The notes below the pieces were generated by a model, which did no database searches, was not told where the DNA came from, and was given only the letters and a program-made list of their open reading frames with translations. This document shows positions 22,330 to 34,242 of a stretch of DNA of 64,000 nucleotides, piece after piece. Made by a program: the position numbers and the translations under genes. Position 1 is the stretch's first letter. Every line of letters starts with the position of its first letter. The stretch covers positions 832,628,888 to 832,692,887 of the forward strand of contig NC_135232.1 of the NCBI RefSeq assembly GCF_051348905.1, in the 5' to 3' direction. The DNA is from Ranitomeya variabilis. Its lineage: Eukaryota; Chordata; Amphibia; Anura; Dendrobatidae.

Positions 22330-22401
22330 GGGGATGTAGCTCAGTGGTAGAGCGCATGCTTCGCATGTATGAGGTCCTGGGTTCAACCCCCAGCATCTCC
22401 A
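22330..22401 (+). tRNA. tRNA-Ala(CGC)
   Basis: Consensus CGC gene. Confidence 0.95.
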
Positions 22402-22921
22402 AACTTTTCCTAATATGGCTAGAAAGCTTTAGCAAACACACTCACGCTTAGTAGTGTCGTCAAGACTCGCAAGGAATCTTTGACGCTTAAACTGGCTTCT
22501 TTGCCAGGTCACATAGCAGGACGAGGCTTTTTGCCGCGGCAGATTCTAAAGACTGCATGCAACCTAAGGCAAGGGCAACACTTTACCACCCAGTAAAATG
22601 TTTTCAATGGGAACTGGACTTTCAACAAACTTTGCACAAATCAATAGCACAGGCAAATATAGGAAACTTTCTCTAGCCTGATTAAAGTGGGAAATGTGCA
22701 ATAGCTTTGCATTAAGGACAAGCTTCAGAGTCTCTACTTGGTATCATCCTAAAACCGAGTTGGAGTGTCATGCCGGAAGCTTGAATTGGTCAGCTGATGT
22801 ATCTCTAAGAATTCACAGAGTTTTTTTCTCAAGGTGGTTCAGCGATTTGAGTAAATGCCAACCCTTGTCTGCAAAAATCTTGACCCGTTTCCTGCAAGTT
22901 TCTGAAAGTGGTGCAAATAAC

Positions 22922-22993
22922 GGGGATGTAGCTCAGTGGTAGAGCACACGCTTTGCATGTGTGAGGCCCCGGGTTCAATCCCCGGCATCTCCA
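22922..22993 (+). tRNA. tRNA-Ala(UGC), G26A
   Basis: Single change outside the stems; its counterpart at 21340 lacks it. Confidence 0.93.
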
Positions 22994-23120
22994 TGGCCTG
23001 GGTTTACGTGCAAAGGACGCACTTCCTACAGGTGACTACTTTTCCTTCTACTTATGTGGTTCCTGCAGTCACTCGTTGAAAGAATTACTTGTCAGTGCTC
23101 CATCCCACTAGAAGACTTTT

Positions 23121-23192
23121 GGGGATGTAGCTCAGTGGTAGAGCGCATGCTTCGCATGTATGAGGTCCTGGTTTCAACCCCCAGCATCTCCA
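23121..23192 (+). tRNA. tRNA-Ala(CGC), G53T
   Basis: Second copy of 21539. Confidence 0.75.
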
Positions 23193-23712
23193 AACTTTTC
23201 CTAATATGGCTAGAAAGCTTTAGCAAACACACTCACGCTTAGTAGTGTCGTCAAGACTCGCAAGGAATCTTTGACGCTTAAACTGGCTTCTTTGCCAGGT
23301 CACATAGCAGGACGAGGCTTTTTGTCGCAGCAGATTCTAAAGACTGCATGCAACCTAAGGCAAGGGCAACACTTTACCACCCAGTAAAATGTTTTCAATG
23401 GGAACTGGACTTTCAACAAACTTTGCACAAATCAATAGCACAGGCAAATATAGGAAACTTTCTCTAGCCTGATTAAAGTGGGAAATGTGCAATAGCTTTG
23501 CATTAAGGACAAGCTTCAGAGTCTCTACTTGGTATCATCAGAAAACCGAGTTGGAGTGTCGTGCCGGAAGCTTGAATTGGTCAGCTGATGTATCTCTAAG
23601 AATTCACAGAGTTTTTTTCTCAAGGTGGTTCAGCGATTTGACTAAATGCCAACCCTTGTCTGCAAAAATCTTGACCCGTTTCCTGCAAGTTTCTGAAAGT
23701 GGTGCAAATAAC

Positions 23713-23784
23713 GGGGATGTAGCTCAGTGGTAGAGCGCACGCTTTGCATGTGTGAGGCCCCGGGTTCAATCCCCGGCATCTCCA
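23713..23784 (+). tRNA. tRNA-Ala(UGC)
   Basis: Consensus UGC gene. Confidence 0.95.
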
Positions 23785-23911
23785 TGGCCTGGGTTTACGT
23801 GCAAAGGACGCACTTCCTACAGGTGACTACTTTTCCTTCTCCTTATGTGGTTCCTGCAGTCACTCGGTGAAAGAATTACTTGTCAGTGCTCCATCCCACT
23901 GAGAGACTTTT

Positions 23912-23983
23912 GGGGATGTAGCTCAGTGGTAGAGCGCATGCTTCGCATGTATGAGGTCCTGGGTTCAACCCCCAGCATCTCCA
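23912..23983 (+). tRNA. tRNA-Ala(CGC)
   Basis: Consensus gene; one base differs in the spacer just before it (GAGAGAC). Confidence 0.95.
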
Positions 23984-24503
23984 AACTTTTCCTAATATGG
24001 CTAGAAAGCTTTAGCAAACACACTCACGCTTAGTAGTGTCTTCAAGACTCGCAAGGAATCTTTGACGCTTAAACTGGCTTCTTTGCCAGGTCACATAGCA
24101 GGCCGAGGCTTTTTGCCGCGGCAGATTCTAAAGACTGCATGCAACCTAAGGCAAGGGCAACACTTTACCACCCAGTAAAATGTTTTCAATGGGAACTGGA
24201 CTTTCAACAAACTTTGCACAAATCAATAGCACAGGCAAATATAGGAAACTTTCTCTAGCCTGATTAAAGTGGGAAATGTGCAATAGCTTTGCATTAAGGA
24301 CAAGCTTCAGAGTCTCTACTTGGTATAATCCTAAAACCGAGTTGGAGTGTCGTGCCGGAAGCTTGAATTGGTCAGCTGATGTATCTCTAAGAATTCACAG
24401 AGTTTTTTTCTCAAGGTGGTTCAGCGATTTGAATAAATGCCAACCCTTGTCTGCAAAAATCTTGACCCGTTTCCTGCAAGTTTCTGAAAGTTGTGCAAAT
24501 AAC

Positions 24504-24575
24504 GGGGATGTAGCTCAGTGGTAGAGCGCACGCTTTGCATGAGTGAGGCCCCGGGTTCAATCCCCGGCATTTCCA
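24504..24575 (+). tRNA. tRNA-Ala(UGC), T40A and C69T
   Basis: G30/A40 mismatch in the anticodon stem and a G4:U69 wobble beside G3:U70. Confidence 0.8.
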
Positions 24576-24702
24576 TGGCCTGGGTTTATGTGCAAAGGAC
24601 GCACTTCCTACAGGTGACTACTTTTCCTTCTCCTTATGTGGTTCCTGCAGTCACTCGTTGAAAGAATTACTTGTCAGTGCTCCATCCCACTAGGAGACTT
24701 TT

Positions 24703-24774
24703 GGGGATGTAGCTCAGTGGTAGAGCGCATGCTTCGCATGTATGAGGTCCTGGGTTCAACCCCCAGCATCTCCA
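24703..24774 (+). tRNA. tRNA-Ala(CGC)
   Basis: Consensus CGC gene; followed by a 536-nt spacer. Confidence 0.95.
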
Positions 24775-25310
24775 AACTTTTCCTAATATGGCTAGAAAGC
24801 TTTAGCAAACACACGCACGCTTAGTAGTGTCGTCAAGACTCGCAAGGAATCTTTGACGCTTAAACTGGCTTCTTTGCCAGGTCACATAACAGGACGAGGC
24901 TTTTTGCCGCGGCAGATTCTAAAGACTGCATGCAACCTAAGGCAAGGGCAACCTAAGGCAAGGGCAACACTTTACCACCCAGTAAAATGTTTTCAATGGG
25001 AACTGGACTTTCAACAAACTTTGCACAAATCAATAGCACAGGCAAATATAGGAAACTTTCTCTAGCCTGATTAAAGTGGGAAATGTGCAATAGCTTTGCA
25101 TTAAGGACAAGCTTCAGAGTCTCTACTTGGTATCATCAGAAAACCGAGTTGGAGTGTCGTGCCGGAAGCTTGAATAGGTCAGCTGATGTATCTCTAAGAA
25201 TTCACAGAGTTTTTTTCTCAAGGTGGTTCAGCGATTTGAATAAATGCCAACCCTTGTCTGCAAAAATCTTGACCCGTTTCCTGCAAGTTTCTGAAAGTTG
25301 TGCAAATAAC

Positions 25311-25382
25311 GGGGATGTAGCTCAGTGGTAGAGCGCACGCTTTGCATGAGTGAGGCCCCGGGTTCAATCCCCGGCATCTCCA
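25311..25382 (+). tRNA. tRNA-Ala(UGC), T40A
   Basis: G30/A40 mismatch; same haplotype at 27684, 28491 and 31671. Confidence 0.83.
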
Positions 25383-25509
25383 TGGCCTGGGTTTACGTGC
25401 AAAGGACGCACTTCCTACAGGTGACTACTTTTCCTTCTCCTTATGTGGTTCCTGCAGTCACTCGTTGAAAGAATTACTTGTCAGTGCTCCATCCCACTAG
25501 GAGACTTTT

Positions 25510-25581
25510 GGGGATGTAGCTCAGTGGTAGAGCGCATGCTTCGCATGTATGAGGTCCTGGGTTCAACCCCCAGCATCTCCA
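25510..25581 (+). tRNA. tRNA-Ala(CGC)
   Basis: Consensus CGC gene; followed by a 536-nt spacer. Confidence 0.95.
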
Positions 25582-26117
25582 AACTTTTCCTAATATGGCT
25601 AGAAAGCTTTAGCAAACACACGCACGCTTAGTAGTGTCGTCAAGACTCGCAAGGAATCTTTGACGCTTAAACTGGCTTCTTTGCCAGGTCACATAACAGG
25701 ACGAGGCTTTTTGCCGCGGCAGATTCTAAAGACTGCATGCAACCTAAGGCAAGGGCAACCTAAGGCAAGGGCAACACTTTACCACCCAGTAAAATGTTTT
25801 CAATGGGAACTGGACTTTCAACAAACTTTGCACAAATCAATAGCACAGGCAAATATAGGAAACTTTCTCTAGCCTGATTAAAGTGGGAAATGTGCAATAG
25901 CTTTGCATTAAGGACAAGCTTCAGAGTCTCTACTTGGTATCATCAGAAAACCGAGTTGGAGTGTCGTGCCGGAAGCTTGAATAGGTCAGCTGATGTATCT
26001 CTAAGAATTCACAGAGTTTTTTTCTCAAGGTGGTTCAGCGATTTGAATAAATGCCAACCCTTGTCTGCAAAAATCTTGACCCGTTTCCTGCAAGTTTCTG
26101 AAAGTGGTGCAAATAAC

Positions 26118-26189
26118 GGGGATGTAGCTCAGTGGTAGAGCGCACGCTTTTCATGTGTGAGGCCCCGGGTTCAATCCCCGGCATCTCCA
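26118..26189 (+). tRNA. tRNA-Ala body with UUC anticodon, fully paired
   Basis: The cleanest UUC copy. It differs from the UGC consensus only at position 35 (G to T), giving loop TTTTCAT. All four stems pair as in the reference, G3:U70 is present, and the A and B boxes are unchanged. By established alanine identity rules it should accept alanine yet read GAA/GAG glutamate codons. Whether it is expressed, aminoacylated or used on ribosomes cannot be read from sequence. Confidence 0.9.
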
Positions 26190-26300
26190 TGACCTGGGTT
26201 TACGTGCAAAGGTGACTACTTTTCCTTCTCCTTATGTGGTTCCTGCAGTCACTCGGTGAAAGAATTACTTGTCAGTGCTCCATCCCACTGGGAGACTTTT

Positions 26301-26372
26301 GGGGATGTAGCTCAGTGGTAGAGCGCATGCTTCGCATGTATGAGGTCCTGGGTTCAACCCCCAGCATCTCCA
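26301..26372 (+). tRNA. tRNA-Ala(CGC)
   Basis: Consensus CGC gene, 111 nt after the UUC gene. Confidence 0.95.
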
Positions 26373-26892
26373 AACTTTTCCTAATATGGCTAGAAAGCTT
26401 TAGCAAACACACTCACGCTTAGTAGTGTCGTCAAGACTCGCAAGGAATCTTTGACGCTTAAACTGGCTTCTTTGCCAGGTCACATAGCAGGACGAGGCTT
26501 TTTGCCGCGGCAGATTCTAAAGACTGCATGCAACCTAAGGCAAGGGCAACACTTTACCACCCAGTAAAATGTTTTCAATGGGAACTGGACTTTCAACAAA
26601 CTTTGCACAAATCAATAGCACAGGCAAATATAGGAAACTTTCTCTAGCCTGATTAAAGTGGGAAATGTGCAATAGCTTTGCATTAAGGACAAGCTTCAGA
26701 GTCTCTACTTGGTATCATCCTAAAACCGAGTTGGAGTGTCGTGCCGGAAGCTTGAATTGGTCAGCTGATGTATCTCTAAGAATTCACAGAGTTTTTTTCT
26801 CAAGGTGGTTCAGCGATTTGACTAAATGCCAACCCTTGTCTGCAAAAATCTTGACCCGTTTCCTGCAAGTTTCTTAAAGTTGTGCAAATAAC

Positions 26893-26964
26893 GGGGATGT
26901 AGCTCAGTGGTAGAGCGCACGCTTTGCATGTGTGAGGCCCCGGGTTCAATCCCCGGCATCTCCA
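26893..26964 (+). tRNA. tRNA-Ala(UGC)
   Basis: Consensus UGC gene. Confidence 0.95.
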
Positions 26965-27091
26965 TGGCCTGGGTTTACGTGCAAAGGACGCACTTCCTAC
27001 AGGTGACTACTTTTCCTTCTCCTTATGTGGTTCCTGCAGTCACTCGGTGAAAGAATTACTTGTCAGTGCTCCATCCCACTGGGAGACTTTT

Positions 27092-27163
27092 GGGGATGTA
27101 GCTCAGTGGTAGAGCGCATGCTTCGCATGTATGAGGTCCTGGGTTCAACCCCCAGCATCTCCA
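27092..27163 (+). tRNA. tRNA-Ala(CGC)
   Basis: Consensus CGC gene. Confidence 0.95.
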
Positions 27164-27683
27164 AACTTTTCCTAATATGGCTAGAAAGCTTTAGCAAACA
27201 CACTCACGCTTAGTAGTGTCTTCAAGACTCGCAAGGAATCTTTGACGCTTAAACTGGCTTCTTTGCCAGGTCACATAGCAGGCCGAGGCTTTTTGCCGCG
27301 GCAGATTCTAAAGACTGCATGCAACCTAAGGCAAGGGCAACACTTTACCACCCAGTAAAATGTTTTCAATGGGAACTGGACTTTCAACAAACTTTGCACA
27401 AATCAATAGCACAGGCAAATATAGGAAACTTTCTCTAGCCTGATTAAAGTGGGAAATGTGCAATAGCTTTGCATTAAGGACAAGCTTCAGAGTCTCTACT
27501 TGGTATCATCCTAAAACCGAGTTGGAGTGTCGTGCCGGAAGCTTGAATTGGTCAGCTGATGTATCTCTAAGAATTCACAGAGTTTTTTTCTCAAGGTGGT
27601 TCAGCGATTTGAATAAATGCCAACCCTTGTCTGCAAAAATCTTGACCCGTTTCCTGCAAGTTTCTGAAAGTTGTGCAAATAAC

Positions 27684-27755
27684 GGGGATGTAGCTCAGTG
27701 GTAGAGCGCACGCTTTGCATGAGTGAGGCCCCGGGTTCAATCCCCGGCATCTCCA
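27684..27755 (+). tRNA. tRNA-Ala(UGC), T40A
   Basis: G30/A40 mismatch; counterpart of 24504 without its C69T. Confidence 0.83.
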
Positions 27756-27882
27756 TGGCCTGGGTTTACGTGCAAAGGACGCACTTCCTACAGGTGACTA
27801 CTTTTCCTTCTCCTTATGTGGTTCCTGCAGTCACTCGTTGAAAGAATTACTTGTCAGTGCTCCATCCCACTAGGAGACTTTT

Positions 27883-27954
27883 GGGGATGTAGCTCAGTGG
27901 TAGAGCGCATGCTTCGCATGTATGAGGTCCTGGGTTCTACCCCCAGCATCTCCA
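27883..27954 (+). tRNA. tRNA-Ala(CGC), A57T
   Basis: T loop reads TTCTACC, altering a conserved purine of the B box. Confidence 0.83.
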
Positions 27955-28490
27955 AACTTTTCCTAATATGGCTAGAAAGCTTTAGCAAACACACGCACGC
28001 TTAGTAGTGTCGTCAAGACTCGCAAGGAATCTTTGACGCTTAAACTGGCTTCTTTGCCAGGTCACATAACAGGACGAGGCTTTTTGCCGCGGCAGATTCT
28101 AAAGACTGCATGCAACCTAAGGCAAGGGCAACCTAAGGCAAGGGCAACACTTTACCACCCAGTAAAATGTTTTCAATGGGAACTGGACTTTCAACAAACT
28201 TTGCACAAATCAATAGCACAGGCAAATATAGGAAACTTTCTCTAGCCTGATTAAAGTGGGAAATGTGCAATAGCTTTGCATTAAGGACAAGCTTCAGAGT
28301 CTCTACTTGGTATCATCAGAAAACCGAGTTGGAGTGTCGTGCCGGAAGCTTGAATAGGTCAGCTGATGTATCTCTAAGAATTCACAGAGTTTTTTTCTCA
28401 AGGTGGTTCAGCGATTTGAATAAATGCCAACCCTTGTCTGCAAAAATCTTGACCCGTTTCCTGCAAGTTTCTGAAAGTTGTGCAAATAAC

Positions 28491-28562
28491 GGGGATGTAG
28501 CTCAGTGGTAGAGCGCACGCTTTGCATGAGTGAGGCCCCGGGTTCAATCCCCGGCATCTCCA
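28491..28562 (+). tRNA. tRNA-Ala(UGC), T40A
   Basis: Anticodon-stem mismatch G30/A40, after a 536-nt spacer. Confidence 0.83.
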
Positions 28563-28689
28563 TGGCCTGGGTTTACGTGCAAAGGACGCACTTCCTACAG
28601 GTGACTACTTTTCCTTCTCCTTATGTGGTTCCTGCAGTCACTCGTTGAAAGAATTACTTGTCAGTGCTCCATCCCACTAGGAGACTTTT

Positions 28690-28761
28690 GGGGATGTAGC
28701 TCAGTGGTAGAGCGCATGCTTCGCATGTATGAGGTCCTGGGTTCAACCCCCAGCATCTCCA
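28690..28761 (+). tRNA. tRNA-Ala(CGC)
   Basis: Consensus CGC gene. Confidence 0.95.
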
Positions 28762-29281
28762 AACTTTTCCTAATATGGCTAGAAAGCTTTAGCAAACACA
28801 CTCACGCTTAGTAGTGTCGTCAAGACTCGCAAGGAATCTTTGACGCTTAAACTGGCTTCTTTGCCAGGTCACATAGCAGGACGAGGCTTTTTGCTGCGGC
28901 AGATTCTAAAGACTGCATGCAACCTAAGGCAAGGGCAACACTTTACCACCCAGTAAAATGTTTTCAATGGGAACTGGACTTTCAACAAACTTTGCACAAA
29001 TCAATAGCACAGGCAAATATAGGAAACTTTCTCTAGCCTGATTAAAGTGGGAAATGTGCAATAGCTTTGCATTAAGGACAAGCTTCAGAGTCTCTACTTG
29101 GTATCATCAGAAAACCGAGTTGGAGTGTCGTGCCAGATGCTTGAATAGGTCAGCTGATGTATCTCTAAGAATTCACAGAGTTTTTTTCTCAAGGTGGTTC
29201 AGCGATTTGACTAAATGCCAACCCTTGTCTGCAAAAATCTTGACCCGTTTCCTGCAAGTTTCTGAAAGTGGTGCAAATAAC

Positions 29282-29353
29282 GGGGATGTAGCTCAGTGGT
29301 AGAGCACACGCTTTGCATGTGGGAGGCCCCAGGTTCAATCCCCGGCATCTCCA
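29282..29353 (+). tRNA. tRNA-Ala(UGC), three changes
   Basis: G26A, T42G and G51A as at 4448; two stem mismatches. Confidence 0.78.
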
Positions 29354-29480
29354 TGGCCTGGGTTTACGTGCAGAGGACGCACTTCCTACAGGTGACTACT
29401 TTTCCTTCTCCTTATGTGGTTCCTGCAGTCACTCGTTGAAAGAATTACTTGTCAGTGCTCCATCCCACTAGGAGACTTTT

Positions 29481-29552
29481 GGGGATGTAGCTCAGTGGTA
29501 GAGCGCATGCTTCGCATGTATGAGGTCCTGGGTTCAACCCCCAGCATCTCCA
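29481..29552 (+). tRNA. tRNA-Ala(CGC)
   Basis: Consensus CGC gene; followed by a 536-nt spacer. Confidence 0.95.
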
Positions 29553-30088
29553 AACTTTTCCTAATATGGCTAGAAAGCTTTAGCAAACACACTCATGCTT
29601 AGTAGTGTCGTCAAGACGCGCAAGGAATCATTGACGCTTAAACTGGCTTCTTTGCCAGGTCACATAGCAGGACGAGGCTTTTTGCCGCGGCAGATTCTAA
29701 AGACTGCATGCAACCTAAGGCAAGGGCAACCTAAGGCAAGGGCAACACTTTACCACCCAGTAAAATGTTTTCAATGGGAACTGGACTTTCAACAAACTTT
29801 GCTCAAATCAATAGCACAGGCAAATATAGGAAACTTTCTCTAGCCTGATTAAAGTGGGAAATGTGCAATAGCTTTGCATTAAGGACAAGCTTCAGAGTCT
29901 CTACTTGGTATCATCAGAAAACCGAGTTGGAGTGTCGTGCCGGAAGCTTGAATAGGTCAGCTGATGTATCTCTAAGAATTCACAGAGTTTTTTTCTCAAG
30001 GTGGTTCAGCGATTTGAATAAATGCCAACCCTTGTCTGCAAAAATCTTGACCCGTTTCCTGCAAGTTTCTGAAAGTGGTGCAAATAAC

Positions 30089-30160
30089 GGGGATGTAGCT
30101 CAGTGGTAGAGCGCACGCTTTTCATGTGTGAGGCCCCGGGTTCAATCCCAGGCATCTCCA
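30089..30160 (+). tRNA. tRNA-Ala body with UUC anticodon (G30 type)
   Basis: Intact anticodon stem; C63A mismatch in the T stem. Repeated at 33269. Confidence 0.85.
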
Positions 30161-30271
30161 TGACCTGGGTTTACGTGCAAAGGTGACTACTTTTCCTTCT
30201 CCTTATGTGGTTCCTGCAGTCACTCGGTGAAAGAATTACTTGTCAGTGCTCCATCCCACTGGGAGACTTTT

Positions 30272-30343
30272 GGGGATGTAGCTCAGTGGTAGAGCGCATG
30301 CTTCGCATGTATGAGGTCCTGGGTTCAACCCCCAGCATCTCCA
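30272..30343 (+). tRNA. tRNA-Ala(CGC)
   Basis: Consensus CGC gene, 111 nt after a UUC gene. Confidence 0.95.
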
Positions 30344-30863
30344 AACTTTTCCTAATATGGCTAGAAAGCTTTAGCAAACACACTCACGCTTAGTAGTGTC
30401 GTCAAGACTCGCAAGGAATCTTTGACGCTTAAACTGGCTTCTTTGCCAGGTCACATAGCAGGATGAGGCTTTTTGCCGCGGCAGATTCTAAAGACTGCAT
30501 GCAACCTAAGGCAAGGGCAACACTTTACCACCCAGTAAAATGTTTTCAATGGGAACTGGACTTTCAACAAACTTTGCACAAATCAATAGCACAGGCAAAT
30601 ATAGGAAACTTTCTCTAGCCTGATTAAAGTGGGAAATGTGCAATAGCTTTGCATTAAGGACAAGCTTCAGAGTCTCTACTTGGTATCATCAGAAAACCGA
30701 GTTGGAGTGTCGTGCCGGAAGCTTGAATTGGTCAGCTGATGTATCTCTAAGAATTCACAGAGTTTTTTTCTCAAGGTGGTTCAGCGATTTGACTAAATGC
30801 CAACCCTTGTCTGCAAAAATCTTGACCCGTTTCCTGCAAGTTTCTGGAAATGGTGCAAATAAC

Positions 30864-30935
30864 GGGGATGTAGCTCAGTGGTAGAGCGCACGCTTTGCAT
30901 GTGTGAGGCCCCGGGTTCAATCCCCGGCATCTCCA
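30864..30935 (+). tRNA. tRNA-Ala(UGC)
   Basis: Consensus UGC gene. Confidence 0.95.
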
Positions 30936-31062
30936 TGGCCTGGGTTTACGTGCAAAGGACGCACTTGCTACAGGTGACTAATTTTCCTTCTCCTTATGTG
31001 GTTCGTGCAGTCACTCGGTGAAAGAATTACTTGTCAGTGCTCCATCCCACTGGGAGACTTTT

Positions 31063-31134
31063 GGGGATGTAGCTCAGTGGTAGAGCGCATGCTTCGCATG
31101 AATGAGGTCCTGGGTTCAACCCCCAGCATCTCTA
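31063..31134 (+). tRNA. tRNA-Ala(CGC), T40A and C72T
   Basis: G30/A40 mismatch and G1:U72 wobble; copied at 34243. Confidence 0.82.
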
Positions 31135-31670
31135 AACTTTTCCTAATATGGCTAGAAAGCTTTAGCAAACACACTCACGCTTAGTAGTGTCGTCAAGACT
31201 CGCAAGGAATCTTTGACGCTTAAACTGGCTTCTTTGCCAGGTCACATAGCAGGACGAGGCTTTTTGCCACGGCAGATTCTAAAGACTGCATGCAACCTAA
31301 GGCAAGGGCAACCTAAGGCAAGGGCAACACTTTACCACCCAGTAAAATGTTTTCAATGGGAACTGGACTTTCAACAAACTTTGCACAAATCAATAGCACA
31401 GGCAAATATAGGAAACTTTCTCTAGCCTGATTAAAGTGGGAAATGTGCAATAGCTTTGCATTAAGGACAAGCTTCAGAGTCTCTACTTGGTATCATCAGA
31501 AAACCGAGTTGGAGTGTCGTGCCGGAAGCTTGAATAGGTCAGCTGATGTATCTCTAAGAATTCACAGAGTTTTTTTCTCAAGGTGGTTCAGCGATTTGAA
31601 TAAATGCCAACCCTTGTCTGCAAAAATCTTGACCCGTTTCCTGCAAGTTTCTGAAAGTTGTGCAAATAAC

Positions 31671-31742
31671 GGGGATGTAGCTCAGTGGTAGAGCGCACGC
31701 TTTGCATGAGTGAGGCCCCGGGTTCAATCCCCGGCATCTCCA
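31671..31742 (+). tRNA. tRNA-Ala(UGC), T40A
   Basis: G30/A40 mismatch; third copy in the 3180-bp period. Confidence 0.83.
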
Positions 31743-31869
31743 TGGCCTGGGTTTACGTGCAAAGGACGCACTTCCTACAGGTGACTACTTTTCCTTCTCC
31801 TTATGTGGTTCCTGCAGTCACTCGTTGAAAGAATTACTTGTCAGTGCTCCATCCCACTAGGAGACTTTT

Positions 31870-31941
31870 GGGGATGTATCTCAGTGGTAGAGCGCATGCT
31901 TCGCATGTATGAGGTCCTGGGTTCAACCCCCAGCATCTCCA
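31870..31941 (+). tRNA. tRNA-Ala(CGC), G10T
   Basis: The A box reads TATCTCAGTGG and the G10:C25 D-stem pair is lost. This conserved A-box G is important for TFIIIC binding, so expression may be reduced. Confidence 0.75.
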
Positions 31942-32461
31942 AACTTTTCCTAATATGGCTAGAAAGCTTTAGCAAACACACTCACGCTTAGTAGTGTCGT
32001 CAAGACTCGCAAGGAATCTTTGACGCTTAAACTGGCTTCTTTGCCAGGTCACATAGCAGGACGAGGCTTTTTGCTGCGGCAGATTCTAAAGACTGCATGC
32101 AACCTAAGGCAAGGGCAACACTTTACCACCCAGTAAAATGTTTTCAATGGGAACTGGACTTTCAACAAACTTTGCACAAATCAATAGCACAGGCAAATAT
32201 AGGAAACTTTCTCTAGCCTGATTAAAGTGGGAAATGTGCAATAGCTTTGCATTAAGGACAAGCTTCAGAGTCTCTACTTGGTATCATCAGAAAACCGAGT
32301 TGGAGTGTCGTGCCAGATGCTTGAATAGGTCAGCTGATGTATCTCTAAGAATTCACAGAGTTTTTTTCTCAAGGTGGTTCAGCGATTTGACTAAATGCCA
32401 ACCCTTGTCTGCAAAAATCTTGACCCGTTTCCTGCAAGTTTCTGAAAGTGGTGCAAATAAC

Positions 32462-32533
32462 GGGGATGTAGCTCAGTGGTAGAGCACACGCTTTGCATGT
32501 GGGAGGCCCCAGGTTCAATCCCCGGCATCTCCA
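32462..32533 (+). tRNA. tRNA-Ala(UGC), three changes
   Basis: G26A, T42G, G51A, copy of 29282. Confidence 0.78.
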
Positions 32534-32660
32534 TGGCCTGGGTTTACGTGCAGAGGACGCACTTCCTACAGGTGACTACTTTTCCTTCTCCTTATGTGGT
32601 TCCTGCAGTCACTCGTTGAAAGAATTACTTGTCAGTGCTCCATCCCACTAGGAGACTTTT

Positions 32661-32732
32661 GGGGATGTAGCTCAGTGGTAGAGCGCATGCTTCGCATGTA
32701 TGAGGTCCTGGGTTCAACCCCCAGCATCTCCA
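32661..32732 (+). tRNA. tRNA-Ala(CGC)
   Basis: Consensus CGC gene; followed by a 536-nt spacer. Confidence 0.95.
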
Positions 32733-33268
32733 AACTTTTCCTAATATGGCTAGAAAGCTTTAGCAAACACACTCATGCTTAGTAGTGTCGTCAAGACTCG
32801 CAAGGAATCATTGACGCTTAAACTGGCTTCTTTGCCAGGTCACATAGCAGGACGAGGCTTTTTGCCGCGGCAGATTCTAAAGACTGCATGCAACCTAAGG
32901 CAAGGGCAACCTAAGGCAAGGGCAACACTTTACCACCCAGTAAAATGTTTTCAATGGGAACTGGACTTTCAACAAACTTTGCTCAAATCAATAGCACAGG
33001 CAAATATAGGAAACTTTCTCTAGCCTGATTAAAGTGGGAAATGTGCACTAGCTTTTCATTAAGGACAAGCTTCAGAGTCTCTACTTGGTATCATCAGAAA
33101 ACCGAGTTGGAGTGTCGTGCCGGAAGCTTGAATAGGTCAGCTGATGTATCTCTAAGAATTCACAGAGTTTTTTTCTCAAGGTGGTTCAGCGATTTGAATA
33201 AATGCCAACCCTTGTCTGCAAAAATCTTGACCCGTTTCCTGCAAGTTTCTGAAAGTGGTGCAAATAAC

Positions 33269-33340
33269 GGGGATGTAGCTCAGTGGTAGAGCACACGCTT
33301 TTCATGTGTGAGGCCCCGGGTTCAATCCCAGGCATCTCCA
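33269..33340 (+). tRNA. tRNA-Ala body with UUC anticodon (G30 type)
   Basis: UUC loop, G26A and C63A. Confidence 0.84.
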
Positions 33341-33451
33341 TGACCTGGGTTTACGTGCAAAGGTGACTACTTTTCCTTCTCCTTATGTGGTTCCTGCAGT
33401 CACTCGGTGAAAGAATTACTTGTCAGTGCTCCATCTCACTGGGAGACTTTT

Positions 33452-33523
33452 GGGGATGTAGCTCAGTGGTAGAGCGCATGCTTCGCATGTATGAGGTCCT
33501 GGGTTCAACCCCCAGCATCTCCA
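33452..33523 (+). tRNA. tRNA-Ala(CGC)
   Basis: Consensus CGC gene, 111 nt after a UUC gene. Confidence 0.95.
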
Positions 33524-34043
33524 AACTTTTCCTAATATGGCTAGAAAGCTTTAGCAAACACACTCACGCTTAGTAGTGTCGTCAAGACTCGCAAGGAATC
33601 TTTGACGCTTAAACTGGCTTCTTTGCCAGGTCACATAGCAGGATGAGGCTTTTTGCCGCGGCAGATTCTAAAGACTGCATGCAACCTAAGGCAAGGGCAA
33701 CACTTTACCACCCAGTAAAATGTTTTCAATGGGAACTGGACTTTCAACAAACTTTGCACAAATCAATAGCACAGGCAAATATAGGAAACTTTCTCTAGCC
33801 TGATTAAAGTGGGAAATGTGCAATAGCTTTGCATTAAGGACAAGCTTCAGAGTCTCTACTTGGTATCATCAGAAAACCGAGTTGGAGTGTCGTGCCGGAA
33901 GCTTGAATTGGTCAGCTGATGTATCTCTAAGAATTCACAGAGTTTTTTTCTCAAGGTGGTTCAGCGATTTGACTAAATGCCAACCCTTGTCTGCAAAAAT
34001 CTTGACCCGTTTCCTGCAAGTTTCTGGAAATGGTGCAAATAAC

Positions 34044-34115
34044 GGGGATGTAGCTCAGTGGTAGAGCGCACGCTTTGCATGTGTGAGGCCCCGGGTTCAA
34101 TCCCCGGCATCTCCA
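34044..34115 (+). tRNA. tRNA-Ala(UGC)
   Basis: Consensus UGC gene. Confidence 0.95.
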
Positions 34116-34242
34116 TGGCCTGGGTTTACGTGCAAAGGACGCACTTGCTACAGGTGACTAATTTTCCTTCTCCTTATGTGGTTCGTGCAGTCACTCGGTG
34201 AAAGAATTACTTGTCAGTGCTCCATCCCACTGGGAGACTTTT

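Larger units (their letters stand above)
20620..23780. repeat. 1582-bp two-unit higher-order repeat, two copies
   Basis: Spacer variants (GAGTGTCATGCC near 21181 and 22763, TTTGAGTAAATG near 21264 and 22846) and the G53T CGC gene (21539/23121) recur 1582 bp apart. Edges approximate. Confidence 0.75.
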
